NCBI GenBank assembly: GCA_020854055.1
Contig: JADZGD010000039.1
Coordinates: 62,001-126,000, forward strand
DNA: 64,000 bases
Direction: 5' to 3'
Source of the DNA: Bryobacterales bacterium
Lineage (GTDB): Bacteria; Acidobacteriota; Terriglobia; Bryobacterales; Bryobacteraceae
The notes beneath the pieces were generated by a model. That model was not told where the DNA came from and searched no databases. It saw only the letters and a program-made list of their open reading frames with translations. Both the position numbers and the translations under genes were made by a program. Of this stretch, positions 17,938-27,040 are shown piece by piece; positions within the stretch are counted from its first letter, which is position 1; every line of letters begins with the position of its first letter.

Positions 17938-19930
17938 ACTGTCCTGCCACGCCCACAACCTTCGTACGGGCATATTGAAGCCGCGTCTTGGCGGGAATCA
18001 GACAGATCAGGGAGCCGCCAACCAGCACCCAAAAGCCGATCCAAATCCAGGATACCAGTGGAAAGACGAAGGCGCGGATGATGGCTCGCTGGCCGTCCTC
18101 TGACATCCCTTCGAAGTTAGTGAACAGATCCTGGTCCAGCCGGCGGCGTATCGCCACCTCCGAGGTGGGCTGCCGGCTTGCTTTATACACCCGGTGCTCC
18201 GGATAAAGCATGTCAATCTTCCGGCCGTGGCTCGAGATCTCGAGTGCGGCGCGATTCCAACTGTAGTTGTCGTTTTCCCCGCTGTCCAGGTTGACGACCT
18301 TTACGTCGTAACGGCCCAGGTGGAACGAGCCGCCCGGGTTCACTTCCATCACCGTATCCAGGTTGAAAGCCGCGCCCGCGAACCCGATGAACATCAGCAC
18401 CACGCCCATGTGCACGATGTAGCCGCCATAGCGGCGTGTGTTGCGGTGCGTCAGCTCAACGGCCGCCATCAGCAGGCTCCGGCCCGTCTTGGCGCGAATC
18501 GCGCGGGCGCCCTTGTAAAACTCGGCGGCGATCGTCCACAACACAAACAGGCTCAGCCCAAACGTCATCAACGCATAGAAGTGGCGCATTCCGGCCGCAA
18601 CCAGCGCGGCCATCAGCACCAGCGCCGCAATCGCCGGATGCAGAAAGTTACGCTTCAGGCTGTCGAGCGAACTCCTCCGCCATGCAATCAACGGTCCTAC
18701 TCCGGTCAACAACAGCAGGAAGATCCCGATCGGGATGTTGACCCGATTGAAGAAAGGCGCGCCGACCGTTATCTTCTCGCCCGTCACCGCCTCCGACAGC
18801 ACTGGGAACAGCGTTCCCCACAGCACCGCAAAGCAGCTTGCCAGCAGGATCAGGTTGTTGAACAGAAAGCTCGATTCGCGCGAAATGATGCTATCCAGTT
18901 GCGCTTCGCTCTTCAGATACTCCAGCCGGTCGAGAATCAGGTATGCCGTGCCCGCAATGCCGATCGCCAGGAAAACCACAAACCACTTGCCGATCGACCC
19001 CGAGGCGAAGGCATGCACCGAACTGACCACTCCCGACCGGGTGAGGAAGGTGCCGAAGATACACAGGAAGAAGGTGGAGGAAATCAATACCATGTTCCAC
19101 ACCTTCATCATTCCCTTCTTCTCCTGCATCATCACCGAGTGCAGGAACGCCGTGGCCGTGATCCACGGCATCAGCGAGGCATTCTCCACCGGATCCCAGG
19201 CCCAATAGCCACCCCATCCGAGCACCGCATAGGCCCATCCGGCGCCCAGCAGAATGCCCGCACTCTGAAACAGCCAGGTGATGATGGTCCAGCGCCGCGT
19301 CTCCGCAATCCAGGCATCGCCCGGTTGCCGCGTGATCAGCGACGCCATGGCGAAGGCGAACGGCACCGTGAACCCCACATAGCCCAGGTACAGCATCGGC
19401 GGGTGAGCCGCCATCGTCCAATACTGCAACAGCGGATTGAGGCCGTTGCCATCCGGTAGCGCCTGAATCGACCGGCCCACCGCCAGCACCTGAAAAGGAT
19501 TGGCGACGTAGCCTACCAGCATGATGAAGAACACCTCGGTGGTCATCAGGATCGCGATGACGTACGGCATCATGTCGCGAAACCGCTCGCGGGTTGTGTA
19601 GATCACAATCGCCGAGTAGGCCGCCAGCAGCCACGCCCATAGCAGCAGCGACCCTTCCTGGCCGCCCCACCATGCCGCGAACTTATATAGCACCGGCATG
19701 GCCCGGTTGCTGTGCTGCCACACGTACGCCAGCCGGAAGTCACTGGCCAGCAGCGCATAAATGAGGATTCCCGAAGCCAGTGTCAACAGGGCGCATACCG
19801 CATAAACCGCGCGCCTGGCGCTGACAGCAAGAAAAGGGTTGCGCTTCCATTTCCCAAACAGGGAGCCGAAAACCGCGTAGATGGAGAGACAAAAGGCGAG
19901 CAGAATCGCCAGGGCGCCCAGATTTTCCAT
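17918..19930 (-). CDS. ccmF: cytochrome c heme lyase subunit CcmF
   Basis: Large polytopic membrane protein (670 aa, about 14-15 helices) that attaches heme to apocytochrome together with CcmH. The CcmF family hallmarks FAAWWGGQEGSLLLWAWLLA and the WWD-type GWGGYWAWDPVENASLMPW are present. Conserved histidines lie near MAAHPPMLYLGY and FLHSVMMQEKKG, and the C-terminal periplasmic domain contains DLDSGENDNYSWNRAALE-like sequence before the last helix. It is 42 bases downstream of ccmE. Confidence 0.94.
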   Translation of the reverse strand: MENLGALAILLAFCLSIYAVFGSLFGKWKRNPFLAVSARRAVYAVCALLTLASGILIYALLASDFRLAYVWQHSNRAMPVLYKFAAWWGGQEGSLLLWAWLLAAYSAIVIYTTRERFRDMMPYVIAILMTTEVFFIMLVGYVANPFQVLAVGRSIQALPDGNGLNPLLQYWTMAAHPPMLYLGYVGFTVPFAFAMASLITRQPGDAWIAETRRWTIITWLFQSAGILLGAGWAYAVLGWGGYWAWDPVENASLMPWITATAFLHSVMMQEKKGMMKVWNMVLISSTFFLCIFGTFLTRSGVVSSVHAFASGSIGKWFVVFLAIGIAGTAYLILDRLEYLKSEAQLDSIISRESSFLFNNLILLASCFAVLWGTLFPVLSEAVTGEKITVGAPFFNRVNIPIGIFLLLLTGVGPLIAWRRSSLDSLKRNFLHPAIAALVLMAALVAAGMRHFYALMTFGLSLFVLWTIAAEFYKGARAIRAKTGRSLLMAAVELTHRNTRRYGGYIVHMGVVLMFIGFAGAAFNLDTVMEVNPGGSFHLGRYDVKVVNLDSGENDNYSWNRAALEISSHGRKIDMLYPEHRVYKASRQPTSEVAIRRRLDQDLFTNFEGMSEDGQRAIIRAFVFPLVSWIWIGFWVLVGGSLICLIPAKTRLQYARTKVVGVAGQYETVHK

Positions 19931-19972
19931 ACTTCGAACTCTATTCCCGTTCGACCGTGCGAAGCCGGCTAC

Positions 19973-20392
19973 TCAGAGTCCGGCCCGGCGCTGCGCCGGC
20001 TGCATGCCCGGCTTGGCCTCGTACTTGGATGCGCACTTGGCCTGGATCTTGTCGGCCTGAAATACGCCGTCGGGTCCCAGCTTGCCATCGGCCAGCGCCT
20101 GGGAACCGTCGCGGAACGTGTCGGGTAACGGATCCGAACCGCTGTAGATCACACTCAGCATCAGGGCATCCTGCTTCAGACGAAACTTCACCACACTGCC
20201 TTCACGCGTAATGGATCCGGGATCCACATCTCCGGCTACGCGCACCCGTTTACCGGCGGCATCCGGCATCCGGTTCAGTTCGGCAATGGTCTTGTAGTAG
20301 GTTTTTGTTTCATTGATACCGCCGAGGGCCAGCCAAACCAGCGTGCCGACAATCAGCACAATCAGCGCGGCAAACTTCCAATACGTCTTCAT
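19973..20392 (-). CDS. ccmE: heme chaperone CcmE, CxxxY type
   Basis: Periplasmic heme chaperone, 139 aa. An N-terminal anchor helix (FAALIVLIVGTLVWLALGG) is followed by the OB-fold domain (AGKRVRVAGDVDPGSI, VVKFRLKQD, LPDTFRDGSQALADGKL). In Escherichia coli heme binds covalently to a His in HxxxY; here the equivalent site reads KCASKYE, so Cys120 replaces His and Tyr124 is kept. This CxxxY form is known from Desulfovibrio-type and archaeal Ccm systems. It is the first gene of the operon; the 144-bp upstream region is shared with the divergent AAA+/receiver gene. Confidence 0.92.
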   Translation of the reverse strand: MKTYWKFAALIVLIVGTLVWLALGGINETKTYYKTIAELNRMPDAAGKRVRVAGDVDPGSITREGSVVKFRLKQDALMLSVIYSGSDPLPDTFRDGSQALADGKLGPDGVFQADKIQAKCASKYEAKPGMQPAQRRAGL

Positions 20393-20506
20393 AACCAGCG
20401 GTTCCGCCTAAACCACAGTATACGATAACGGATTGTCAGGATTCGCTCCACAATCTGCATGATTTCGTCAGCCGGGACTCTTGGGTTCCGGCGTGGCAGT
20501 GCAGGC

Positions 20507-20512
20507 TATACT
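20507..20512 (+). promoter_or_regulatory. putative -10 element of the AAA+/receiver gene
   Basis: TATACT lies 24 bases upstream of the ATG at 20537, giving a leader of roughly 18 bases. No good -35 box is seen at 16-18 bases spacing. The 144-bp region is shared with divergent ccmE. Confidence 0.3.
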
Positions 20513-20536
20513 GAAGGGTAGGGATTTACCATCGGC

Positions 20537-21946
20537 ATGAGTACGCCGGCATCACAAAACCCGAACGAACTCGTTCACCTGCTTTCTCAGAAAATTGTCG
20601 GGCAGCCTGAAGCGCTTAAGTTTATAGTTCCCTATATTCAGATGTTTCAGGCCGGGCTGGCCCCTGAGGGGAGGCCCGTGGGCATTTTCCTGCTGCTCGG
20701 TCCGACCGGCACCGGAAAGACCCGCACCGTGGAAGCGCTCGCCGAAGTGCTTCACGACAGCGACAAGCATTTCCTGAAGATCGATTGCGGCGAGTTCCAG
20801 ATGGAACATGAAGTCGCAAAATTGATTGGGGCGCCTCCGGGCTATCTCGGCCACCGGGAGACGCAGCCGATTCTGACGCAGCAGAAACTGGTGGGCGTCA
20901 CCAGCGAAAAGAACGATCTTTCGATCGTGTTGTTCGACGAGATTGAAAAGGCGGCTCCGTCGCTGACACGCCTGCTGCTGGGAATTCTGGATAAGGCGAC
21001 GCTGCGGCTGGGTGATAATACAACCGTCAATTTTGATCGCAGCCTGATCTTCCTCACCAGTAACCTCGGCGCCAGGGAGATGATGCGGGAACTCAATCCC
21101 AACTTCGGATTCCAGTCCGGCTCCGAACGCCAGTCTTCGCAAGTGAGCAGTAAGCTCGAAAGTATCGCGCTCGCCGCCGTGCGTAAGCGCTTCTCGCCCG
21201 AGTTCATCAACCGGATCGATGCGGTGGTCACCTACCAGCCGCTGAACGCCGAATCATTGAGCGCGATTCTCGATCAGCACATCGCCGAATTGCAGCAGCA
21301 CGTCAATACCCGGCTGGGCGCCCGTTGCTTCACCATCGAGGTGACGCCCCAGAGCCGGGAATTCCTGCTCCGTAAGGGAACCAGTGCCGAATATGGCGCG
21401 CGTGAGCTGAAGCGAACCGTGCACCGGCACCTCACTCAACCCCTGGCGACCCTGGTCGCTAGCGGGCAGATCGAACCCGGCTGCAAAGTTCTGGTGGAGG
21501 TGGCGCCGGACGGAACACGGCTCAACATTCGTAACACCGGCGTCGCCACCCCGGCCTTAAGGCCCCGCAACCCGTCGATTCTGATCGTCGATGACAACAG
21601 CGACCTGTTGCGTTTTTTGGAGCGGCTGATGTCGGAAGCCGACTGGTCGGTGATCGCTGCCGAGTCCGAGAAGCAGGCCAACACAATGATAGAAGGACAG
21701 CATCCGAGCGCGGCTCTGCTCGACTACATGCTGCCCGATGGAGACGGCGTGGCGCTTGGCGTCGGGTTGATGAAGCGCTTTCCCGAGTGTCAGGTAATCA
21801 TCATGTCCGGCGCCCCGCTGCCGCCCGAAGAAGAAACCATCTGCCAGGCCGCCGGGTTCCCCGTGTTGAGAAAGCCATTCCTGGCCACCGATGTGATGGA
21901 TCTGATCCGTGCCAGGTTGGCGGCCAAGAGCGCCGCTACAAGCTAG
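20537..21946 (+). CDS. ClpB/ClpC-type AAA+ ATPase fused to a response-regulator receiver domain
   Basis: A 469-aa fusion. Residues about 15-235 form a Clp D2-type AAA+ module: IVGQPEAL box, Walker A GPTGTGKT (55-62), aromatic pore loop PPGYLG (about 100-105), Walker B IVLFDE (130-135), sensor-1 TSNLG, and arginine-finger region PEFINRID (Arg226). A D2-small domain with sensor-2 GARELKR (Arg289) follows to about 330. Residues 347-465 are a receiver: acidic pocket VDDNSD, phosphoacceptor Asp396 in LLDYMLPDGDG, and Lys446 in LRKPF. There is no Clp N-domain, first AAA ring or middle coiled coil. A phosphorylation-controlled unfoldase or assembly ATPase is inferred. No kinase or protease gene adjoins it. 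Confidence 0.85.
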   Translation: MSTPASQNPNELVHLLSQKIVGQPEALKFIVPYIQMFQAGLAPEGRPVGIFLLLGPTGTGKTRTVEALAEVLHDSDKHFLKIDCGEFQMEHEVAKLIGAPPGYLGHRETQPILTQQKLVGVTSEKNDLSIVLFDEIEKAAPSLTRLLLGILDKATLRLGDNTTVNFDRSLIFLTSNLGAREMMRELNPNFGFQSGSERQSSQVSSKLESIALAAVRKRFSPEFINRIDAVVTYQPLNAESLSAILDQHIAELQQHVNTRLGARCFTIEVTPQSREFLLRKGTSAEYGARELKRTVHRHLTQPLATLVASGQIEPGCKVLVEVAPDGTRLNIRNTGVATPALRPRNPSILIVDDNSDLLRFLERLMSEADWSVIAAESEKQANTMIEGQHPSAALLDYMLPDGDGVALGVGLMKRFPECQVIIMSGAPLPPEEETICQAAGFPVLRKPFLATDVMDLIRARLAAKSAATS

Positions 21947-21975
21947 AAAACCATGGACTCGCCGGCGGCCAGCCA

Positions 21976-23415
21976 TCAGGCCGCTTTGATCAGCGCCGCC
22001 ATCTCCTTAACGATATTGCCCAGGAACGACTTGGCGTCGCCGAACAACATCAGCGTCTTATCCATGTAATACAGTTCGTTGTCGATACCGGCGAAACCGG
22101 GGCTCATGCTGCGCTTGATCACCATCACCGTGCGCGCCTGGTCAACGTTCAGAATCGGCATGCCGTAAATGGGACTGGAGCTGTCGTTTCGCGCCGCCGG
22201 GTTGGTCACGTCGTTAGCACCGATTACCAGCGCCACGTCGGCCTGGGCGAAGTCCGAGTTGATGTCATCCATCTCGTGCAGCTTGTCGTATGGAATATCG
22301 GCTTCGGCCAGCAGCACGTTCATGTGGCCAGGCATGCGTCCGGCCACCGGATGAATCGCAAACTGCACGTCCACGCCGCGCCGCGTCAAGACGTCGTACA
22401 GCTCGCGCAGCTTGTGTTGTGCCTGGGCCACCGCCAGCCCGTAGCCGGGAACCACCAGCACCAGCCGCGCGGCATCCAGAATGCCGGCGGCCTCCTCGGC
22501 GGTGGCCGACCGTACCGGACGCGCCTCCGCTTTACCCTTCGCGGCTTCCTGGATCTGTCCGAAGGCGCCGAACAGCACGTTGGTGAATGAGCGGTTCATC
22601 GCCCGGCACATAATAATCGACAAAATAAAGCCCGAAGAGCCGTCCAGCGCGCCGGCAATCACCAGTAGCTTGTTGTCCAGGGCAAAGCCCATGGCGCAGG
22701 CCGACAAACCAGCGTAGGAGTTCAGCAGCGAGATTACCGTGGGCATGTCCGCGCCCCCGATGGGCACAATCAGCAGCACCCCGAATAGCAGCGACAACCC
22801 GGCGAAAATCGGGAACAACACGGTCTGTTCGGGGTGGACAATCAAATAAACTCCCAGCCCGGCCGCGATGATCAGAATCGACAGGTTGATGATGTTCTGA
22901 TTGCGATAGACAATCGGCCGCGTGGGCAGGATCTCCTGAAGTTTCCCGCAGGCCATCAGGCTTCCCGTAAACGTCAGAAAGCCGAGCAGCATCTCGAGAA
23001 TCAGCGCCACCATGATCCCCACCGGCACGTTCGGCTGCATCTTGTAATACTCGGCCGTGCCGATCAGCGCCGCCGCCAATGCGCCAAAGGCATGCGAAAG
23101 CGCGGTCCGCTGGGGAACCGCCGTCATCGGCATCAGGTAGGCCAGCGGAACACCGGCCGCCGATCCCACCAGAAACGCGATGAAGATCAACTCGAAGCTC
23201 ACCACCTGGTGGCTGATCAGGGTGCTGATAATCGCGATCAGCATGCCCACTTCGCCGGCGAACACTCCGCGCCGCGCCGTGGTGGGTGAGTTCATCCACT
23301 TCAGGGCCAGAACGAACAGCCCGGAGGCGACGATGTAGGAAAGGTGCATCAACGTCTGCCGTGGCCCTGCCGGCGCGGCGTGTTCGGCAACCAAGAGCAA
23401 TAACGGCACGATCAT
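21976..23415 (-). CDS. pntB: NAD(P)+ transhydrogenase beta subunit
   Basis: Membrane subunit of proton-translocating transhydrogenase, which couples the proton gradient to hydride transfer from NADH to NADP+. About 8-9 helices occupy residues 1-270, followed by the NADP(H)-binding dIII domain from about 300. There LVLVVPGYGLAVAQAQHKLREL, AIHPVAGRMPGHMNVLLAEA, DVALVIGANDVTNPAA and MSPGFAGIDNELYY are diagnostic. The length of 479 aa is normal. Its start overlaps the pntAB stop by 4 bases. Confidence 0.95.
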   Translation of the reverse strand: MIVPLLLLVAEHAAPAGPRQTLMHLSYIVASGLFVLALKWMNSPTTARRGVFAGEVGMLIAIISTLISHQVVSFELIFIAFLVGSAAGVPLAYLMPMTAVPQRTALSHAFGALAAALIGTAEYYKMQPNVPVGIMVALILEMLLGFLTFTGSLMACGKLQEILPTRPIVYRNQNIINLSILIIAAGLGVYLIVHPEQTVLFPIFAGLSLLFGVLLIVPIGGADMPTVISLLNSYAGLSACAMGFALDNKLLVIAGALDGSSGFILSIIMCRAMNRSFTNVLFGAFGQIQEAAKGKAEARPVRSATAEEAAGILDAARLVLVVPGYGLAVAQAQHKLRELYDVLTRRGVDVQFAIHPVAGRMPGHMNVLLAEADIPYDKLHEMDDINSDFAQADVALVIGANDVTNPAARNDSSSPIYGMPILNVDQARTVMVIKRSMSPGFAGIDNELYYMDKTLMLFGDAKSFLGNIVKEMAALIKAA

Positions 23416-23711
23416 CCTTTTGACTCCGTGTTACGCTTCTTGAACATCTTGAGCATGCGGTCGGTGATCAGATAGCCGCTCACCACGTTGGTCATCGCCG
23501 TGGCCACGGCGATGAAGCCGAGTACCTTGCTCAACGTGCTGGCGTCCTTCTCGCCGGTGATGATGATGGCGCCCACCACGGAGATGGCCGAGATGGCGTT
23601 GGTCAGCGACATCAGCGGCGTATGCAGCAGCGGTGATACCCTGCGGATCAGTTCGAAGCCAAGAAAGGCCGCGAGCATAAACACATAGAGAGTTGTTTCG
23701 TCAAAGCTCAT
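23412..23711 (-). CDS. pntAB: NAD(P)+ transhydrogenase alpha-2 (membrane) subunit
   Basis: A 99-aa membrane protein with about three helices (ETTLYVFMLAAFLGFELIRRV; ISAISVVGAIIITGE; VLGFIAVATAMTNVVSGYLI), including the HTPLMSLTNAIS motif typical of the membrane part of PntA. In this three-subunit form it is encoded separately from the NAD-binding part. It lies 17 bases after pntAA and overlaps pntB by 4 bases. Confidence 0.93.
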   Translation of the reverse strand: MSFDETTLYVFMLAAFLGFELIRRVSPLLHTPLMSLTNAISAISVVGAIIITGEKDASTLSKVLGFIAVATAMTNVVSGYLITDRMLKMFKKRNTESKG

Positions 23712-23728
23712 GGAAGTTCCCTGCTCTC

Positions 23729-24916
23729 TCAGCCGGCCTGGGGCGTGCCCGTTTCGGCATCCAGGCCAAGCAGCCTGCGTACGCGCGGATGCACCACTGA
23801 GCCGCCCGCCGTAACCAGCGTCTCCCGCGTGATCTCATCCTCGCGGTTCACCTGCAATTCACCCGCCGGCGCCAGGTGCTTGATGAATGTCACCACATTG
23901 CGCGCATACATCTGGCTGGCGTGATATGGAATGGCGGCGGGCAAATTCAGCGGCCCCATCACCGTGACATCTCCCACCAGGATGTTTTCTCCCGGCCGGG
24001 TGGCCTCACAGTTGCCGCCGCGCTCGGCCGCAATGTCCACCACCACCGAGCCAGGCGCCATCTGACGCACCATTTCGGTCGTGATCAGTATCGGCGCCTT
24101 GCGTCCGGGAACCGCGGCGGTGGTGATCACGACGTCGTGCTGCCGCACAATCCCGGTGAGAAACTCGCGCTGGCGGCGGTAGAACTCCTCGTCCATCTCC
24201 CGCGCGTAACCGCCTTTGTCTTCGGCTCCGGCCGCCTCCACGTCCATCATCATAAACTTGGCGCCCAGGCTTTCAATCTGTTCTTTGACCGCCGGCCGCA
24301 CGTCGTAGGCGCTCACTAGGGCGCCCAGCCTTCGCGCGGTGGCGATGGCCTGCAATCCGGCGACCCCGGCCCCCAGCACGAAGACCTTGGCCGGAGCGAT
24401 CGTGCCCGCGGCCGTCATCAGCATCGGAAACATTCGCGGCAATTGATCGGCCGCCAGCAGCGCCGCCTTGTAGCCGGAGATGGTGGCCATCGAGGAGAGC
24501 GCATCCATGCTCTGGGCGCGCGTGATGCGCGGCATCAACTCCATCGAGAACAGCGTCACCCCGCGCTCTGCCAGTTCCGCCGCTTCCTTGCACGCCGTCA
24601 AAGGTTCGGCAAAACCGATCACCGCCTGGTGGGACCGCAGCAGCGGCAGATCGCGGCGTCCCTGCTCAGGGTTGGCCCCCAGAGTGCGCACCTGCGCGAT
24701 CAGTTGCGCATTTTCAAACACTTCCTCGCGCGATCCGGCCAGCCGCGCGCCTTTCGCTTCATATTCGGCATCGGGGAACCCGGAAGCCGCTCCAGCGCCG
24801 CGCTCGATGAGACACGAGATCTTGCTCTTGGCCAGCACGTCCATGGCCCGCGGAACGATCGCCACACGGCGTTCGCCCGGATAGGTCTCGGTGACAACCC
24901 CAATCGTAATTTCCAA
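23729..24916 (-). CDS. pntAA: NAD(P)+ transhydrogenase alpha-1 (NAD-binding) subunit
   Basis: The soluble dI domain (about 395 aa) that binds NAD(H), related to alanine dehydrogenase. Family landmarks: IGVVTETYPGERRVAIVP at the N-terminus, FVLGAGVAGLQAIATARRLG (Rossmann), and GRKAPILITTEMVRQMAPGSVVVDIA. I place the start at TTG 24916 because GGAGGAGCAAC directly precedes it; upstream in-frame codons would add 23 unlike residues. First gene of the pntAA-pntAB-pntB operon. Confidence 0.93.
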   Translation of the reverse strand: MEITIGVVTETYPGERRVAIVPRAMDVLAKSKISCLIERGAGAASGFPDAEYEAKGARLAGSREEVFENAQLIAQVRTLGANPEQGRRDLPLLRSHQAVIGFAEPLTACKEAAELAERGVTLFSMELMPRITRAQSMDALSSMATISGYKAALLAADQLPRMFPMLMTAAGTIAPAKVFVLGAGVAGLQAIATARRLGALVSAYDVRPAVKEQIESLGAKFMMMDVEAAGAEDKGGYAREMDEEFYRRQREFLTGIVRQHDVVITTAAVPGRKAPILITTEMVRQMAPGSVVVDIAAERGGNCEATRPGENILVGDVTVMGPLNLPAAIPYHASQMYARNVVTFIKHLAPAGELQVNREDEITRETLVTAGGSVVHPRVRRLLGLDAETGTPQAG

Positions 24917-25030
24917 GTTGCTCCTCCGCGTGCTCCCGGCTAACGTGCTTCGGAAGCGCGCAGCAAGTTGAAAATTATCGTACAACAGGCACGGGGCGGA
25001 AGAGAACCGTATAGAGTTCGAAATGCCCGC

Positions 25031-26989
25031 TCAGGGTAGAAGGCGCAAGAACGCGACACCGTCCCTGTCCCCAAGCTTCTCCATCTCGTGAACTGCCTCG
25101 AATTCGGCCACGCGGTCGTCCGGCGCCAGTACGTAGTTCACCCGGAAGCGGGCCATGTCGGCAGGCTCGGCTTTCCGGAACAGGGTAACAACGTCGTGCC
25201 GGAAATCCTTTCCCATCAGCCCATAGGTGTAAAATGCGCCGCCGGCGTTGAGTACTTTGCCCGCCGGCGCACGGTCAATCATCGCCGGCAGTCCGAAGCG
25301 CTCCGCGCCGTCGAGCGGCCCCCGTAGGTGTTGAAACAGGATTCCGCCGCCAAGCGATTGCGCCAGCACCAGCACCGGAACCAGGAAGGCAACCGGAGCG
25401 AGAAGCCGAATGCCGCGCGCCCGCGCCGTCCACATCTCCCCCACCAGCAGGAACGAAATCAGGAATGCGAAGATGCCATAGCGCGGCGTGGTGGTGTTGG
25501 AGACCGCGAACATCGCCAGCCCTGACACAATCAGGAAATACATCACCCCGCTGCCCGTGCGCCGCCCGATCAGCCACCAGAAAATCAGCGTAGGAATCAC
25601 GATCCCGGCAAACACCGCGCCCGTTCCGTCATCATAAGGCGAGCCGTATGCCAACTCCTGCCAGGGGTAAACGATGCGAGCCAGCGTGTTATCACGAAAG
25701 GCCGCATCAACCGGCAGAATCGCGCTTGAAGGGTATCCCGGAAGACCCAAGATGGACACCGGATAGAACGGATTTCCAAACCGCGCCAGGTTGCGCAGAA
25801 ACCAGTAAAAACCGCCCGGAATCATCGCCGGAAACAGAATCAGCGCGTTCGTTCGCAACAGCGAGGCGTTCCACCGCACAAGGTGGGGCTGCGCGGGGTC
25901 TCGCCCCCAGAAGCCGGGGTGACGGACCACCAGCCAGGCCGCGGCCAATGTGATCGCCAGCGCCGGTGGAAGCATCGACATCTTCGTCCCCGCTCCCAAC
26001 CCCAGCGCCAGGCCGCAGGCGAACAAAGCCTCTTTCCGCTCCAAGCCTGAATCGCGCCAGTGCAACAAAAAAAGCACCGCCATCAGCACAAACAGCACCG
26101 ACACAACGTCGGTATACGCTACCGTGGCCAGGAATGGAATGACGGGGAACGTGACCGCCGAACAGGCCGCGGCGATTGCCGCGATCTTCGGCTGCTTCAT
26201 CGCCACTCCAATTCGATAAAGCAGGAAGATGCAGCCCGCCGCCCCCAGCCACGGCACCAGAAACACCAGCCTGTCCGTACCCTCGACAAACATCCAACGC
26301 ATCAGCAGTTCGGCATTTCCGGGCAGGAAGTATTGGATGTCGTAGCCGGTGGTGAGACGGCCGTACGCGTGCCAGGAGGCCGCAAGCGGCAGGTGGTAGG
26401 CCAGCGCATCATAACCTTGAAGGTTGGAAGCGCCCAGCAGAAAGGCTAGAAAAAATAGCACCGCGGCCGGGATCAGAAACAGCAGCGCCAGCAGCGGGAA
26501 TCCCGCACCACCAACCGGACCCGCGCTCCTTGGCCGCCGCTTCAGCAACACCGGCACCGCCATCACCGCATTCAACGCCAGCCCGAGAACCAGAATCACC
26601 CTCGACGTGAGATAGCCCCTGCCATCGGGCCAAAGCACCAGTGCCGCCAATTGCGTTGGGATGATCGCCGCCGCCAGCGCAAACAGCAGCACCGCCGGCG
26701 CCCGGTCCAGGCCACGCCCCAGCAGTGCCCACGCCAGCCATCCGGTCCCGAGACAACTGAGAACGAAGAACACCAGAATTAGAAATTCACCGGAAGCGAA
26801 GGGGGTCTGAGCCAGCGGCGTCACCAGCTTCGCCGGCGCGAATCCGGCCGGAAACGTCAGCCTGTAGAGTGTCTTGTGATACGGCCAGGCAGAGAAGAGA
26901 AATCGCAGCGAGTGGGTAAACAGGAAGTAGCATCCCAGCGAGAGGCTACAGACCGCGAAGTATAACCAACCAATGCGGAACTGTCTCAT
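25031..26989 (-). CDS. polytopic membrane protein, GT-C glycosyltransferase-like
   Basis: A 652-aa inner-membrane protein with about 12-13 helices and a C-terminal soluble part (about 560-650). The segment NLQGYDALAYHLPLAASWHAY, with an acidic residue plus Tyr-His after the first helices, resembles the periplasmic loop of GT-C (GT39/ArnT-type) enzymes that use polyprenyl-phosphate sugars. PGNAELLMRWMFVEGTDRL follows in the same loop. The substrate is unknown and no cell-wall or lipid A operon adjoins it. It lies downstream of an outer-membrane protein gene, separated by a strong terminator. Confidence 0.6.
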   Translation of the reverse strand: MRQFRIGWLYFAVCSLSLGCYFLFTHSLRFLFSAWPYHKTLYRLTFPAGFAPAKLVTPLAQTPFASGEFLILVFFVLSCLGTGWLAWALLGRGLDRAPAVLLFALAAAIIPTQLAALVLWPDGRGYLTSRVILVLGLALNAVMAVPVLLKRRPRSAGPVGGAGFPLLALLFLIPAAVLFFLAFLLGASNLQGYDALAYHLPLAASWHAYGRLTTGYDIQYFLPGNAELLMRWMFVEGTDRLVFLVPWLGAAGCIFLLYRIGVAMKQPKIAAIAAACSAVTFPVIPFLATVAYTDVVSVLFVLMAVLFLLHWRDSGLERKEALFACGLALGLGAGTKMSMLPPALAITLAAAWLVVRHPGFWGRDPAQPHLVRWNASLLRTNALILFPAMIPGGFYWFLRNLARFGNPFYPVSILGLPGYPSSAILPVDAAFRDNTLARIVYPWQELAYGSPYDDGTGAVFAGIVIPTLIFWWLIGRRTGSGVMYFLIVSGLAMFAVSNTTTPRYGIFAFLISFLLVGEMWTARARGIRLLAPVAFLVPVLVLAQSLGGGILFQHLRGPLDGAERFGLPAMIDRAPAGKVLNAGGAFYTYGLMGKDFRHDVVTLFRKAEPADMARFRVNYVLAPDDRVAEFEAVHEMEKLGDRDGVAFLRLLP

Positions 26990-26990
26990 A

Positions 26991-27025
26991 AACGAAAAAG
27001 CGGGTGTGGGACTTAGCCCACACCC
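26991..27025 (-). terminator. rho-independent terminator after the outer-membrane barrel gene
   Basis: On the minus strand a perfect 9-bp stem (GGGTGTGGG / CCCACACCC) with a 6-base loop is followed by GC and TTTTT. It begins 15 bases after the stop at 27041. It also lies just before the ATG of the next gene at 26989, so that gene needs its own promoter or read-through. Confidence 0.85.
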
Positions 27026-27040
27026 AAAGGAGGAAACTAC

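Noticed and set aside
18194..19459. Plus-strand open frame of about 420 codons across ccmF
   Set aside because: Composition (His/Arg/Gln-rich) is that of a frame shadow; ccmF on the other strand is fully conserved in motifs.
19973..20392. CcmE read as non-functional because the heme His is missing
   Set aside because: CxxxY is a known working variant of the heme site, and the rest of the protein and operon is intact.
23412..24916. Possible frameshifted single pntA gene
   Set aside because: The split into alpha-1 and alpha-2 with separate starts and ribosome sites is the normal three-subunit transhydrogenase, so this is not a broken gene.
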